Origin: Carboxylicivirga sp.
GTDB taxonomy: Bacteria > Bacteroidota > Bacteroidia > Bacteroidales > Marinilabiliaceae
Direction of reading: 5' to 3'
Assembly (NCBI GenBank): GCA_025210475.1
Contig: JAOARW010000069.1
Coordinates: forward strand, 1 to 36,603
Length of the DNA: 36,603 nucleotides
The translations under genes were made by a program, and so were the position numbers. Below are positions 1 to 7,926 of this stretch, one piece after another (within the stretch, counting starts at the first letter, position 1; the number at the start of each line of letters is the position of its first letter). Under the pieces are notes generated by a model. That model was not told the origin of the DNA. It saw only the letters and a program-made list of their open reading frames with translations, and did not search any database.

Positions 1-450
1 TAATAGGAGAGGAAGTGTTAAATACGGAGTGCCGGAAATTAAAATAGCGGTTGTTGTTTGTTGAAAACTACTCCTTCTCTTTGAGGAGAAGGTCGGGATG
101 AGGTGATAATTGGTTTGTGGAGGCATCCTATTTCAATCCCCACAAAGACTCATATTGAACAAAGCAGGTAATCGACCCCCTTCACCAAGGGGGAAATGAA
201 TATTTAGGCAAAACACCTCACTTCAACCCTTTCCTACTAGAAGAGGAAGTGTTAAAGCCGGGAGTGCAGAGAATTAAAATAGCGGTTGTTGTTTATTGGA
301 AACCACTCCTTCTCTTTGAGGAGAAGGTCGGGATGAGGTGATAATTGGTTTGGGGAGGCATCCTATTTCAATCCCCCACAAAGTTACATATTGAACAAAG
401 CAGGTAATCAGCCCTCTTCTCAAAGGGGGAAATGAATATTTTAGCAAAAT
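1..450. repeat. Tandem pair of ~234-bp hairpin-rich intergenic repeats
   Basis: Two head-to-tail copies with a period of 234-235 bases, the first from about 1 to 234 and the second from about 235 to 450. Shared blocks include aaaatagcggttgttgttt (from 41 and from 276) and gaggagaaggtcgggatgag (from 83 and about 317). Each copy holds an imperfect palindrome of the CCTTCTC/GAGAAGG type (73-92 in copy 1) and a C-rich hairpin (CCCCCTT, loop CACC, AAGGGGG at 176-193 in copy 1; degenerate in copy 2 near 412-433). No coding potential is seen. The block lies downstream of the minus-strand peptidase gene. It is best described as a dispersed non-coding repeat family, because a related hairpin occurs at 7331 and a degenerate piece near 26503. 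Confidence 0.85.
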
Positions 451-452
451 AA

Positions 453-495
453 GGATCGCATCTTTATTGGTGGCTTGGATGTAGAGATGCGATCC
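453..495 (-). terminator. Inverted repeat, probable terminator of the MtfA-like gene
   Basis: An 11-base perfect inverted repeat, GGATCGCATCT at 453-463 and AGATGCGATCC at 485-495, with a 21-base loop. Read on the minus strand it starts 31 bases after the peptidase stop codon and is followed by TTATTTT. The loop is long for an intrinsic terminator, so a repeat-family hairpin is the alternative. Confidence 0.45.
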
Positions 496-525
496 GTTGG
501 TATTATGAGGCTTCTGAAGGATTAC

Positions 526-1404
526 CTATACCTTTCCGCAACAGGCTTTATACTTTTTACCGCTATTGCAGGGGCATTTGCTGTTACGGCCAATGCTGAC
601 AGCGCTTGTGCTCAAACTTCTCGACGACATATCCTGCTTAAATACCTTCTCCAATAATTCATACAGTTCGGGGTGTTTGTCTTTTAACAGTTTGGGCCGC
701 TCGAAAAAGTATTCGCTAATCACCGAGAAAAATTCGGCCCGGTTGGTGCCGCCATAGGGATTGATATCCGATTTCTCCTGGTAAATCTCGTCAATCTTTT
801 GGTTGATCAGGTCAATCCAGGGAATGGTATATTGCTTATCCAGCAGAAGTGAAGGCACGCCATCGATGGTGCCATCCGACTTATCAATTAAATGTACAAA
901 CTCATGAATGGCCGTATTCTTCTTATCCGATCCGTTTTTAAAACCATGTCGAAGGGCCTCTTTCGATAAGATCATTTTACCTTCCATAACGCCGCTTCCC
1001 ACCATGCCAAGTATGGCCCGGTCATCGCCCTGAGTTTCGAAGCGCTCGTTAAACATATTGGGGTAGAGCAGTACCTCGTCGATGTTACTGTATTTCCATT
1101 CTTTAAAGTGAAATATGGGAATAATGGCACTGGCCGCCACCAATACCCTGTCAATCACATCCACCTGGGTTTTAACACCCGTTACTTTACAGTTCAGTAA
1201 AAATTCCTGGATTTTAAACTCAAAGCGCTTTTTTTCTTCGTCATTCAGTGCATTGTAATAACTCACTTCTTTAACCAATATGGTTCGCCACTCGGCCGGA
1301 ATAGGCTTTTGAGGTGTTTTCCACGATGATTGTTGTTTGCCTGGTTTTCGAAAAATAAAGTAGATAACGATGGCAATAATAAGGGCAATAATAATGTATT
1401 CCAT
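526..1404 (-). CDS. MtfA/M90-like zinc metallopeptidase with C-terminal SEC-C motif
   Basis: A 292-residue protein of the MtfA (peptidase family M90) type. One N-terminal membrane anchor spans about residues 3-19. The zinc-binding HEFVH motif is at 167-171, followed by NRAEFFSVISEYFFE (about 221-235), where an acidic residue supplies the third metal ligand as in MtfA. In enterobacteria MtfA is a cytosolic peptidase that also binds the glucose-PTS repressor Mlc; that partner is not evident here, so only the peptidase role is inferred. The last ~20 residues (CPCNSGKKYKACCG) form a SEC-C zinc finger, as found at the end of SecA, fused here to the peptidase. The start ATG at 1404 gives an immediate membrane segment. 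The upstream acyltransferase gene lies 70 bases away on the same strand, so co-transcription is possible. Confidence 0.85.
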   Translation of the reverse strand: MEYIIIALIIAIVIYFIFRKPGKQQSSWKTPQKPIPAEWRTILVKEVSYYNALNDEEKKRFEFKIQEFLLNCKVTGVKTQVDVIDRVLVAASAIIPIFHFKEWKYSNIDEVLLYPNMFNERFETQGDDRAILGMVGSGVMEGKMILSKEALRHGFKNGSDKKNTAIHEFVHLIDKSDGTIDGVPSLLLDKQYTIPWIDLINQKIDEIYQEKSDINPYGGTNRAEFFSVISEYFFERPKLLKDKHPELYELLEKVFKQDMSSRSLSTSAVSIGRNSKCPCNSGKKYKACCGKV

Positions 1405-1474
1405 TGTGTCAGGTTGTTCTGATTATTTGTATTTAATTGTGTTTTGATCTTATTCCTTATGGTCGATTTTGTGA

Positions 1475-2560
1475 TTATACCTTCAGGAAAATCTTGTGCT
1501 TATACAGCATATGAAGGATTATTAACTGAAGTGCCAGTGCCCCACTCCAGATGATTGCATCGCTATAGCTGCCCAACAATTCACCTAAATTGTGCAAGAA
1601 TTTGTGGCTGATGCTTTGGAAATTGACAAAGCGGTGTAGCAGGTAAATGGTAATGCTGTTCAGACCGATGATTTTAAAAATATAGGTCCAGCGATCGAAT
1701 TTCTTAATGTCAACGATGTAATAGATAGTTGTTAAGTAGATGGTGCTAAAACCAATGGCGGCCAGATTAAAGGTGCTGGTCCACATGGATTTGATAATTG
1801 GATAAACAAAGGAGGCTGAAAAGCCAATGATAAGCGCCGAAGTGCCCATTGCATATAGCTTTAATAGCTTGTTTTTGGTAGTTAGGGTCGAAGACGTTAG
1901 AATAGGTGTAATCAAACAACCCGCCAAGGTGGTGGCAATACCCGAGAAATTACAGAGTATTCCTTCGGGGTCGAAGGCACCATTGTAACGCCTGCCAAGT
2001 AAAAAGGTTTGATCAAACCAGGCATTGATCGAGTGCTCTCCAAAACTACCGGCAGCACCAAGCGGACTTGGGATAAACAGTTGCAGAATGGTGTAACTAA
2101 GCACTATACCGCCAAAAAAGAACCATTGTATTTTGGTAGAGGGAAAATACAGGACAATAAGGCTGGTAAACAAATAACCTACGCCAATCTGACCCAATAC
2201 GCTGGCAACGCGCAATTCACTTAGTTCCACATAGCCTAGTCCATTGTAGATCACCCCCAGCAGAATCAGTGTCAGTCCACGTCGGATAACTTTAAGGGCA
2301 ATTTTCTTTTTAGGAACATTATTGGCAAGCTGTTTCTTTGTACTTAAATAGATGGAGACACCCGAAATAAACATAAACAGCGGGAATATTAAATCGTAGA
2401 GTCGTAAACCTTCCCATCCATGATGTGTTTGAGATTCGATCCAGTTGAATAGGGCATTGTCATGATTATTGGCGATAACGCGAACAATGTGTTCAAGCCC
2501 GATGATCCATATCATGTCCATTCCCCGGAGGACATCTAAACTATTAAGTCGCTTATTCAT
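1475..2560 (-). CDS. HGSNAT-like membrane acyltransferase (DUF5009 type)
   Basis: About 361 residues, polytopic, with the N-terminal signature LDVLRGMDMIWIIGLEHIVR and roughly ten hydrophobic segments. This is the bacterial relative of heparan-alpha-glucosaminide N-acetyltransferase and NagX, proteins that move acetyl groups across the membrane onto sugars; substrate here is unknown. The open frame extends upstream to 2761, but that extension runs through the palindromic element at 2664-2794 and has no family-like sequence. The ATG at 2560 (MNKRLNSLDVLRG) gives the family's normal N-terminus and is preferred. The C-terminal segment keeps a conserved-looking LLHRFVNF. No other glycan gene is adjacent, so the pathway cannot be read from context. 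Confidence 0.8.
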   Translation of the reverse strand: MNKRLNSLDVLRGMDMIWIIGLEHIVRVIANNHDNALFNWIESQTHHGWEGLRLYDLIFPLFMFISGVSIYLSTKKQLANNVPKKKIALKVIRRGLTLILLGVIYNGLGYVELSELRVASVLGQIGVGYLFTSLIVLYFPSTKIQWFFFGGIVLSYTILQLFIPSPLGAAGSFGEHSINAWFDQTFLLGRRYNGAFDPEGILCNFSGIATTLAGCLITPILTSSTLTTKNKLLKLYAMGTSALIIGFSASFVYPIIKSMWTSTFNLAAIGFSTIYLTTIYYIVDIKKFDRWTYIFKIIGLNSITIYLLHRFVNFQSISHKFLHNLGELLGSYSDAIIWSGALALQLIILHMLYKHKIFLKV

Positions 2561-2663
2561 TGCTGTAAGAATTTTAAGGTTCGTTGTGTGGGTTAATGAT
2601 AGAGGTCTATCATTATAAGCGACAAATTTAGAAGAATTACAATGTGATCGGTAATGGTTAACA

Positions 2664-2794
2664 AAAAAAGGATGTCTTCGAAAACAAAATAATCCGTTAC
2701 TGAGCGTCGAAGTGAATATTAACCAATAATCTGATTGATTAAGATTCCATCTTCGCCTCATTAACGAGTCTTGTTTTCGAAGACATCCTTTTTT
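2664..2794. repeat. 131-bp imperfect palindrome, MITE-like element
   Basis: The ends are a perfect 24-base inverted repeat (2664-2687 and 2771-2794; core GGATGTCTTCGAAAACAA). The interior is also self-complementary with gaps: bases from about 2694 (CGTTACTGAGCG) pair with the complement of bases to about 2766 (CCTCATTAACG), leaving a short apical loop near 2722-2737. The whole could fold as one long cruciform or RNA hairpin. It lies between the permease stop and the acyltransferase start. Length, terminal inverted repeats and lack of coding capacity suit a miniature inverted-repeat element; a long terminator or processed RNA hairpin is the alternative. No target duplication is clear. Confidence 0.65.
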
Positions 2795-2829
2795 AGTTGT
2801 TGCTAATGTTATATCTGCTTAATAATCCA

Positions 2830-3996
2830 TTATGCCACCGCTGGTTTTAATCGAGGTAAAGTCTTAAAAAGGATGAGGTTGATAATGGTAAAGGCCAGGG
2901 CGATTAACAACATGCCATTTATTTGTGGCATTACATCGCCGAGCGTGGCATTGTAAAACATTAATTTGCGCATGCCCTCCAGAAAGTGGGTTAGGGGAAT
3001 GCTTTTGGCAAACATCACCACCCAATGCGGCATTTGTGACAAGGGCCAGGTAAAACCACTGATGATAAAACTAGGTGTGGCCACTACCATCAGTAATTCG
3101 GTTGCTTTAAGCTGGCTTGGAATCAGTAAGCTAAAGGTGATACCTAAGGCTGTTACCGACACAATAAATGCCGCCAATAGACTGATCATGCCCATGGAAT
3201 TTACCTGTAGTGGAATTCTAAAAAGAGGGAACATGGCCCATAGCATCAACAGCACTGCGATGCCCATTAGCCAAAAGGGTAATGATTTAATAAACATAGC
3301 ATACCAGGCATTGCGCACCCGTGGAAAAAATTCGGTGCCAAAGGTATTTTCCTCTTGTTCGCGGGCAAAGCTTAAAGCCATGGCCAGCAAAAACACCTGC
3401 TGAATGATTACGGCCAGTACTGCTGGCCATAAAAATGTCATGTAGTTTGCCGATTTATTAAAGAAGCGGGCGTAATTAACGCGAAAAGCTTCAAAACTCT
3501 CTTTGGCCGTTACCATGGGCATGCCCGTTTTTGTCAAGCCCTGAATTTCGATGCCGGCATTGAGGGTTCCCAATGCTACCTGTATGGCTTTGGCGGCATA
3601 GTTGGCCGGCAGAATATTCGCTGTGTTTATCTCCACCTGTATTTCGGGGTGTCGTTTTTGAATGATATCGGCTTCGAAACGGTGAGGGATTGTGATGACT
3701 GCTTCGTAGCTATTGTCAATAATAGCCTGGTGCACATTTTGCTGGTCAAACCTCACATCCGGATTGAGCACTTCGTTGTCGTAAAGCATTTCGATGGCTC
3801 GATGACTCATGGGACTGTCATCAAGGTCTAATACCAGTACTTTAAGATTATCGACCTTCCCTTTGCTGTAAACGGCACCCAACAGTAATCCATAGAGAAG
3901 GGGTGCGCCAATAAAAATGGCCATCACCACCGAGTTACTGGCAAATAGCCGGAACTCGCGTTTTAATAGTTGGATAAAATTATTCATTGCTGGCAT
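2830..3996 (-). CDS. ABC-2 type transporter permease (YhhJ/YbhR-like)
   Basis: A 388-residue inner-membrane permease with the ABC-2 layout: a first membrane helix at about residues 20-42, a large extracytoplasmic region, then five helices from about residue 190 to the C-terminus. It is similar in length and architecture to YhhJ/YbhR permeases that work with an HlyD-type adaptor and TolC to export drugs or hydrophobic compounds. It is the last gene of the minus-strand operon and overlaps the end of the hlyD-like gene by 17 bases (ATG at 3996) or 8 bases (second ATG at 3987, MNNFIQLLKREF), which implies translational coupling. There is no ATPase gene in the operon and only one permease, so its nucleotide-binding partner must be encoded elsewhere or be missing. 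Confidence 0.88.
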   Translation of the reverse strand: MPAMNNFIQLLKREFRLFASNSVVMAIFIGAPLLYGLLLGAVYSKGKVDNLKVLVLDLDDSPMSHRAIEMLYDNEVLNPDVRFDQQNVHQAIIDNSYEAVITIPHRFEADIIQKRHPEIQVEINTANILPANYAAKAIQVALGTLNAGIEIQGLTKTGMPMVTAKESFEAFRVNYARFFNKSANYMTFLWPAVLAVIIQQVFLLAMALSFAREQEENTFGTEFFPRVRNAWYAMFIKSLPFWLMGIAVLLMLWAMFPLFRIPLQVNSMGMISLLAAFIVSVTALGITFSLLIPSQLKATELLMVVATPSFIISGFTWPLSQMPHWVVMFAKSIPLTHFLEGMRKLMFYNATLGDVMPQINGMLLIALAFTIINLILFKTLPRLKPAVA

Positions 3997-4951
3997 TGTT
4001 AGGCAAGGTTACAGATAGGTTGCTTAGCAAACCGCTCACATCTTCACTTTTTAAGGGCTGAAGTTTCAATTCGTAAATGGATTCGCTCAGCTTATACTCC
4101 GGGAAAGCCGAGGTAATGTTGGCATAGCGCGTCAACTGTTTCATTGAAACAATGCGTGCCCGGAAGTTCTGTTGAGTGAATGGGGAGCTAACCGTCAGCT
4201 GCTGGCCAACTTTAAATTGTGCAACCTGGCTTTCGGCCACTGTAAAACGGAACCAGGCCTTGTTAAGCTGATAACCGGTAGCAATGCCGTAGCCGGGTAG
4301 TACCAGTTCGCCTTCATGCAAAGCAATGGTTTCGATACTCATATTTTGTGGTGCCAGCACAAAGCGTTCGCCATAGGCCACCTGAGCTTCGTTAAGTGCT
4401 CCCTGGGCACGCTCGTAAGTACCCAGAGCCATTTGAACTTTCTCATCACGAACGCCCTTTTTTACTTCGTCGTATTTGGCTTTAACACCGTTGTACTGGG
4501 CTTTGGCCGCCTGGTACTTCATGTATACCTCGTCATGCTTCTGAACCGATACCATGCTGTCTTTAAACATGTTGTTAACGCGATTGTAGGATTTTTCGGC
4601 AAACTGTAATTGTTCGCTTACCGCATCCAACTTAGCTGAAATCTGCCCAAGTTGCTCATTGGTGGCACCACGCAGAGCCATCTGATACTGGGCTTTAGCC
4701 GCACTTACGGCCCCTTCAGCTTGTCGCAATTTAGCTTCTACCTCCGGCATGTCCAATATCATAAGGGTATCGCCCAGATTAACCTTTTCACCTTCGGATA
4801 CTTTAATATTAATGATGCGTCCCGGATATTTGGAAACGATCATCAAAGCATCACGTTTTACTTTGCCCTGCAGTCCGCTTACCGATTTTTTCTGGCAGCC
4901 CACTGCCAACAATGCAATTAATAGTATCTGGAAATATTTTATTGTTTTCAT
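3980..4951 (-). CDS. HlyD-family periplasmic adaptor lipoprotein
   Basis: A 323-residue membrane fusion protein. It starts with a lipoprotein signal peptide ending in LLAVGC (Cys 19), so it is probably lipid-anchored in the periplasm. A lipoyl-like half motif (GRIINIKVSEGEKVNLGDTL) begins near residue 44, followed by a long alpha-helical hairpin (about 75-190, rich in Ala, Gln and Lys) and a return to the lipoyl and beta-barrel domains (LAPQNMSIETIALHEGELV, then WFRFTVAESQVAQFKVGQ). It would bridge the ABC-2 permease encoded just downstream and the TolC-like channel encoded upstream. Gene order tolC-hlyD-permease and the overlap with the permease support one export complex. Confidence 0.9.
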   Translation of the reverse strand: MKTIKYFQILLIALLAVGCQKKSVSGLQGKVKRDALMIVSKYPGRIINIKVSEGEKVNLGDTLMILDMPEVEAKLRQAEGAVSAAKAQYQMALRGATNEQLGQISAKLDAVSEQLQFAEKSYNRVNNMFKDSMVSVQKHDEVYMKYQAAKAQYNGVKAKYDEVKKGVRDEKVQMALGTYERAQGALNEAQVAYGERFVLAPQNMSIETIALHEGELVLPGYGIATGYQLNKAWFRFTVAESQVAQFKVGQQLTVSSPFTQQNFRARIVSMKQLTRYANITSAFPEYKLSESIYELKLQPLKSEDVSGLLSNLSVTLPNNASNE

Positions 4952-5021
4952 CGATGTTATTTTATCTAAAGTCTTTGTTCTTATTTCTTTGCTCTTTCAT
5001 CTTAGGTCGGATGCCTAATCA

Positions 5022-6446
5022 TTAATACAGCTCACGTAAGCGTTCCAGCTTAAGCTCTCCGGTTGCATTAAGCAGCCTTACGGCACTTTGGCGTTGGTTG
5101 TAAACAGTCTGGTAATAGTCAAAAACCGCTTTTTCATAATCGGTTTGTGCTTCCAGAAATTCACTTACCTTAATAATCCCATTCTGATATTCTTTGTAGG
5201 AGATTAATAAGCTGCGTTTCGATACATCCTGTTGCTTGGCTCTTAAGGCTTCCTGAGCACTCGTTACCTGGTAGTCGTTAATGGCTTTGTTATAGTTAAG
5301 CATCAACAGTTCGGCAGCGTCGGCCCGTTTGTTTTGTGTTTGTTGAATCTGAATCTTTGCTTTTTTGCGCTCTTCGTGTGTATGAAAACCATCAAACAGT
5401 TCCCATTTAAAGCCCACTCCGACGGCATTGATGGGATAGGCACTAAGCTCATTAAAAGTCAAAGGACCGGTTTCTCCATTTTTAAAGCCGGCATAGCTAT
5501 GGGTAGCAAAGGCCTGTACTTTGGGCAGGTAACCACTGGTTTCGCTTTTTAGTTTGTATTCCGAAGCTATTATGGCTTCATCGAGTGCTTTGATCTCTGG
5601 TCGTTCCAAATAGCTCGACTGGTTATTAATGCCTTTTAGAGGTTTCATCTTTACACGAATGTTAATGATGCTATCCATCGGCAAACCAGTTAATTGATAT
5701 AATTTGAGTTGCAGTAACTTTTCATTGCCTCGCAACTCAATTTGGCGTGAGGATAAGTCCAGTCGGGCAATTTCAATTTTCTGGTAATCGTGCTGGGTGA
5801 TTAAACCTTCATTTAAGGCACGTTGAGCAACTTTGGCTTCTCTTCCAAGTCTTTTCTCACTTTCGGCCAATACCTTTTGTGCTTGTGCCAGCAAGGCTAT
5901 CTTGTCGTAATAAGAAGTCAGGTCTTCAATGATGTTGGCTTCACTTTGTTCTATCATGTATTCACCGGCCTTTATTTTATGCTTTAAGGCTTTACCCAAG
6001 TAGGGTACTTTCAGGCCGGTAAATAAAGTCCATTTAGCCATTAGTCCCCCCATCCATAAATTACCGTTGTAGTCAAAACTCTTATCAATGCCAGGAATGG
6101 CCAGTTGCATGGAAGGCATGGTTAGCGGCGGCATGTTAGGAATTTGTATTGGTAGTGTAATGGGCGGTGTTGTAAATGGAATGGGCTCAGTGTCCATGTT
6201 TAGTTTCCCTTTTGAATAAGAGTAAGTTCCTGTTGCTTCAATCCGGGGCAGATAGGTGTTGTAAACCTGGTGTTTTGTAATGTCTGTTTTTTCGAGTTCC
6301 AGGCGTTGGTTTTTTAACTGCTTGTTGTGGGCCAGAGCTGCTTCAACCAACATCACTAACTCATCATTAGCTGTGGCTCCATGGTTTTGAGCACTAATGG
6401 CAACAGAAACCAGCAACAAACCCACTAGAATAATTGCTTTGTTCAT
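5022..6446 (-). CDS. TolC-family outer-membrane efflux channel
   Basis: About 474 residues. A cleavable signal peptide (MNKAIILVGLLLVSVAISAQ) is followed by two internally related outer-membrane-efflux halves: long coiled helices (about 55-90 and 170-270, then the second half at about 280-460) alternating with strand segments that form the barrel. A Pro- and Met-rich insert sits in the first strand pair (about residues 85-125). It forms the outer-membrane exit duct for the adaptor and permease encoded next. The frame is open to 6563, but that would overlap the upstream TetR gene and delay the signal peptide, so ATG 6446 is chosen. It lies 58 bases after tetR, in the same orientation. Confidence 0.9.
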   Translation of the reverse strand: MNKAIILVGLLLVSVAISAQNHGATANDELVMLVEAALAHNKQLKNQRLELEKTDITKHQVYNTYLPRIEATGTYSYSKGKLNMDTEPIPFTTPPITLPIQIPNMPPLTMPSMQLAIPGIDKSFDYNGNLWMGGLMAKWTLFTGLKVPYLGKALKHKIKAGEYMIEQSEANIIEDLTSYYDKIALLAQAQKVLAESEKRLGREAKVAQRALNEGLITQHDYQKIEIARLDLSSRQIELRGNEKLLQLKLYQLTGLPMDSIINIRVKMKPLKGINNQSSYLERPEIKALDEAIIASEYKLKSETSGYLPKVQAFATHSYAGFKNGETGPLTFNELSAYPINAVGVGFKWELFDGFHTHEERKKAKIQIQQTQNKRADAAELLMLNYNKAINDYQVTSAQEALRAKQQDVSKRSLLISYKEYQNGIIKVSEFLEAQTDYEKAVFDYYQTVYNQRQSAVRLLNATGELKLERLRELY

Positions 6447-6504
6447 TTTTAGTATTTGATTTTTGTATAATTCGCTTGGAGAGTTATTAAAAAGTGGCTT
6501 GTAT

Positions 6505-7080
6505 TTAGTCCTCTTTATTACTGATGGCATCCCAGCACGATTGGGCATACATATCCACATCAATTTCTTTTAACAGGCCTTTGGTAACGCCTATCATGCG
6601 TACCAGTCCGGTAATGGGACCATGTGTTAAGGCAATTAAACCGGCAATAGGAATGTCCTTAACCACCTGATCACGTCGAGCTTCTTCCAGTAATTGATAA
6701 ACCGGTTCAAGCATATCGCTGATACCAGAGCTTGCGCCCTCTACAAAAGCATATTGAGTGATGAAGTCAGGTATGCGCCTGTCCGCCAGATAGGCTTTAA
6801 GAATGGCGTTCCAAATATTCAGAAAGTTCTTTTTAAAAGGGCTGTTTTCGTCGTAATGTTCTTTCACCAGCTGGTTTATTTGCAAGGTAATCATCTCATA
6901 AACGGATGCCAGCATTTCTTCCTTATTGGTGAAATGCACGTAAATTGTACCGGCCGCAATATTTGCTTCGTTGGCAATCATCTTCATGCTAATGCCGTGT
7001 AAACCATTTTTGGTTACCAGGCTGAGTGCTGTATCAAGAATCTTACTCCTCTTTTCTTCTGTCTTTTTACGTGCTTGCAT
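6505..7080 (-). CDS. TetR/AcrR-family transcriptional repressor of the efflux operon
   Basis: A 191-residue regulator with a typical TetR N-terminal helix-turn-helix (about residues 10-58; GISMKMIANEANIAAGTIYVHF with the recognition helix AAGTIYVHF) and an all-helical ligand-binding C-terminal half. It is the first gene of the minus-strand operon tetR-tolC-hlyD-permease. A perfect 14-base palindrome at 7124-7137 lies upstream of its promoter, so autoregulation and control of the whole efflux operon is the simplest reading. The layout recalls CecR (YbiH) and the ybhGFSR exporter in E. coli, which is a structural analogy only. The ligand cannot be predicted. Confidence 0.9.
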   Translation of the reverse strand: MQARKKTEEKRSKILDTALSLVTKNGLHGISMKMIANEANIAAGTIYVHFTNKEEMLASVYEMITLQINQLVKEHYDENSPFKKNFLNIWNAILKAYLADRRIPDFITQYAFVEGASSGISDMLEPVYQLLEEARRDQVVKDIPIAGLIALTHGPITGLVRMIGVTKGLLKEIDVDMYAQSCWDAISNKED

Positions 7081-7096
7081 GCTTAAAAATTTTGGA

Positions 7097-7104
7097 CAAA
7101 GGTA
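7097..7104 (-). promoter_or_regulatory. Predicted Bacteroidota -7 box for the efflux operon
   Basis: On the minus strand the sequence reads TACCTTTG, an exact match to the Bacteroidota -7 consensus TAnnTTTG, 17 bases upstream of the tetR start codon. The region about 20-33 bases further upstream is occupied by the palindromic operator at 7124-7137. Confidence 0.55.
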
Positions 7105-7123
7105 ATAGTATTTATTAAAAATG

Positions 7124-7137
7124 AATGAACGTTCATT
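7124..7137. promoter_or_regulatory. Palindromic TetR-type operator
   Basis: AATGAACGTTCATT is a perfect 14-base palindrome. It begins 43 bases upstream of the tetR start and 19 bases upstream of the -7 box, covering the -33 region. Its length and symmetry are typical of TetR-family operators, and the location would block RNA polymerase. Confidence 0.65.
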
Positions 7138-7140
7138 TAA

Positions 7141-7863
7141 TTAAGTTTTGCAATTTAATGAAGAGTAAGGTTTTATAATAATCGTTTTAAAATGGAGATC
7201 TCTTTCAATCAGGAATGATGATAACTAATGTTAGTTCGGATGTTGGTTTTAGGAGGCTTGGTTATAAACTTCTAACTAAAATCAATCCCCCCCCCTAATT
7301 TTTACATAATTATTAAAACGCTCAAATTATCCCCCTTCGTCAAGGGGGAAATCCATTAGTTTATTGAATATTGCGCTAAGACGCATGTGATACTGTGTTC
7401 TAAAGTTTAAATCGGATGCAGTGTTTCATACCCCATGGTGTAATATCCAACAACAATTAAACTTCCTTCGAAATTTTACAATGAGTAGTCTTTGGAAATG
7501 ACATATAGCAATTAGCAGTGGTTGGTAGCTTTTTTTTGTTTGAAAGTTGGTTAATAAATTGTTTCTTCTTTACTAAGAGCTAAATAGGATCTTGTTATTA
7601 TTGGCAAATGTGTTAAGAAAATAATGTTAAAACCGGAGGGAGTTAAAATATTAACATGGACTTTACAAGAGATGCAACATGTATTATTTTTAATTTTTTG
7701 TATCCAAGGTGCTGTAACTTTTAGATTGAAAGTCAGTATTGGAATTTGGAATGCTGTCGTAAATATTTAGGGATAAAAGGGTGTTAAATTTTTAATTAAA
7801 GAAAAAAATCAGGAATTTTCATTTTTTTAACATTTAAATAGTCAACATCTCACTAGGAGTATA
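7141..7863. other. Long AT-rich intergenic region
   Basis: No convincing gene is seen between the tetR operator and the promoter of the carboxyltransferase operon. It contains a run of nine C at 7287-7295, a C-rich hairpin at 7331-7348 related to the repeats at 1-450, and long A/T tracts. A 48-codon open frame at 7624-7770 has no recognisable features and is not called. Confidence 0.6.
7331..7348. repeat. C-rich hairpin related to the 1-450 repeats
   Basis: CCCCCTT, loop CGTC, AAGGGGG, followed by AAAT. The stem and the following bases match the hairpin at 176-193 of the first tandem repeat except for two loop bases, so it is probably a solo member of the same dispersed family. Confidence 0.6.
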
Positions 7864-7871
7864 TATTTTTG
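7864..7871 (+). promoter_or_regulatory. Predicted -7 box of the carboxyltransferase operon
   Basis: TATTTTTG matches TAnnTTTG exactly and lies 55 bases upstream of the ATG at 7927. No clear -33 TTTG is visible at the usual distance. Confidence 0.4.
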
Positions 7872-7926
7872 GCGGCATAAAAGACAATTAAAGAATTTTT
7901 GGTGTAATTGTAAAGTAACTGTATTT

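Noticed and set aside
1..450. Possible CRISPR array
   Set aside because: There are only two units of about 234 bases with related internal sequence; no short repeats with unique spacers and no cas genes.
475..757. Small plus-strand open frames at the end of the MtfA-like gene
   Set aside because: They lie antisense to the conserved SEC-C and C-terminal part of the peptidase and have no supporting features.
2561..2761. N-terminal extension of the acyltransferase frame
   Set aside because: It runs through the palindromic element and adds 67 residues that do not look like the family; ATG 2560 gives the normal N-terminus.
6447..6563. N-terminal extension of the TolC-like frame into tetR
   Set aside because: It would overlap the end of tetR and bury the signal peptide; ATG 6446 gives a clean export signal.
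7624..7770. 48-codon plus-strand open frame in the long intergenic region
   Set aside because: No ribosome site, odd composition and no family resemblance; surrounding DNA is non-coding in character.
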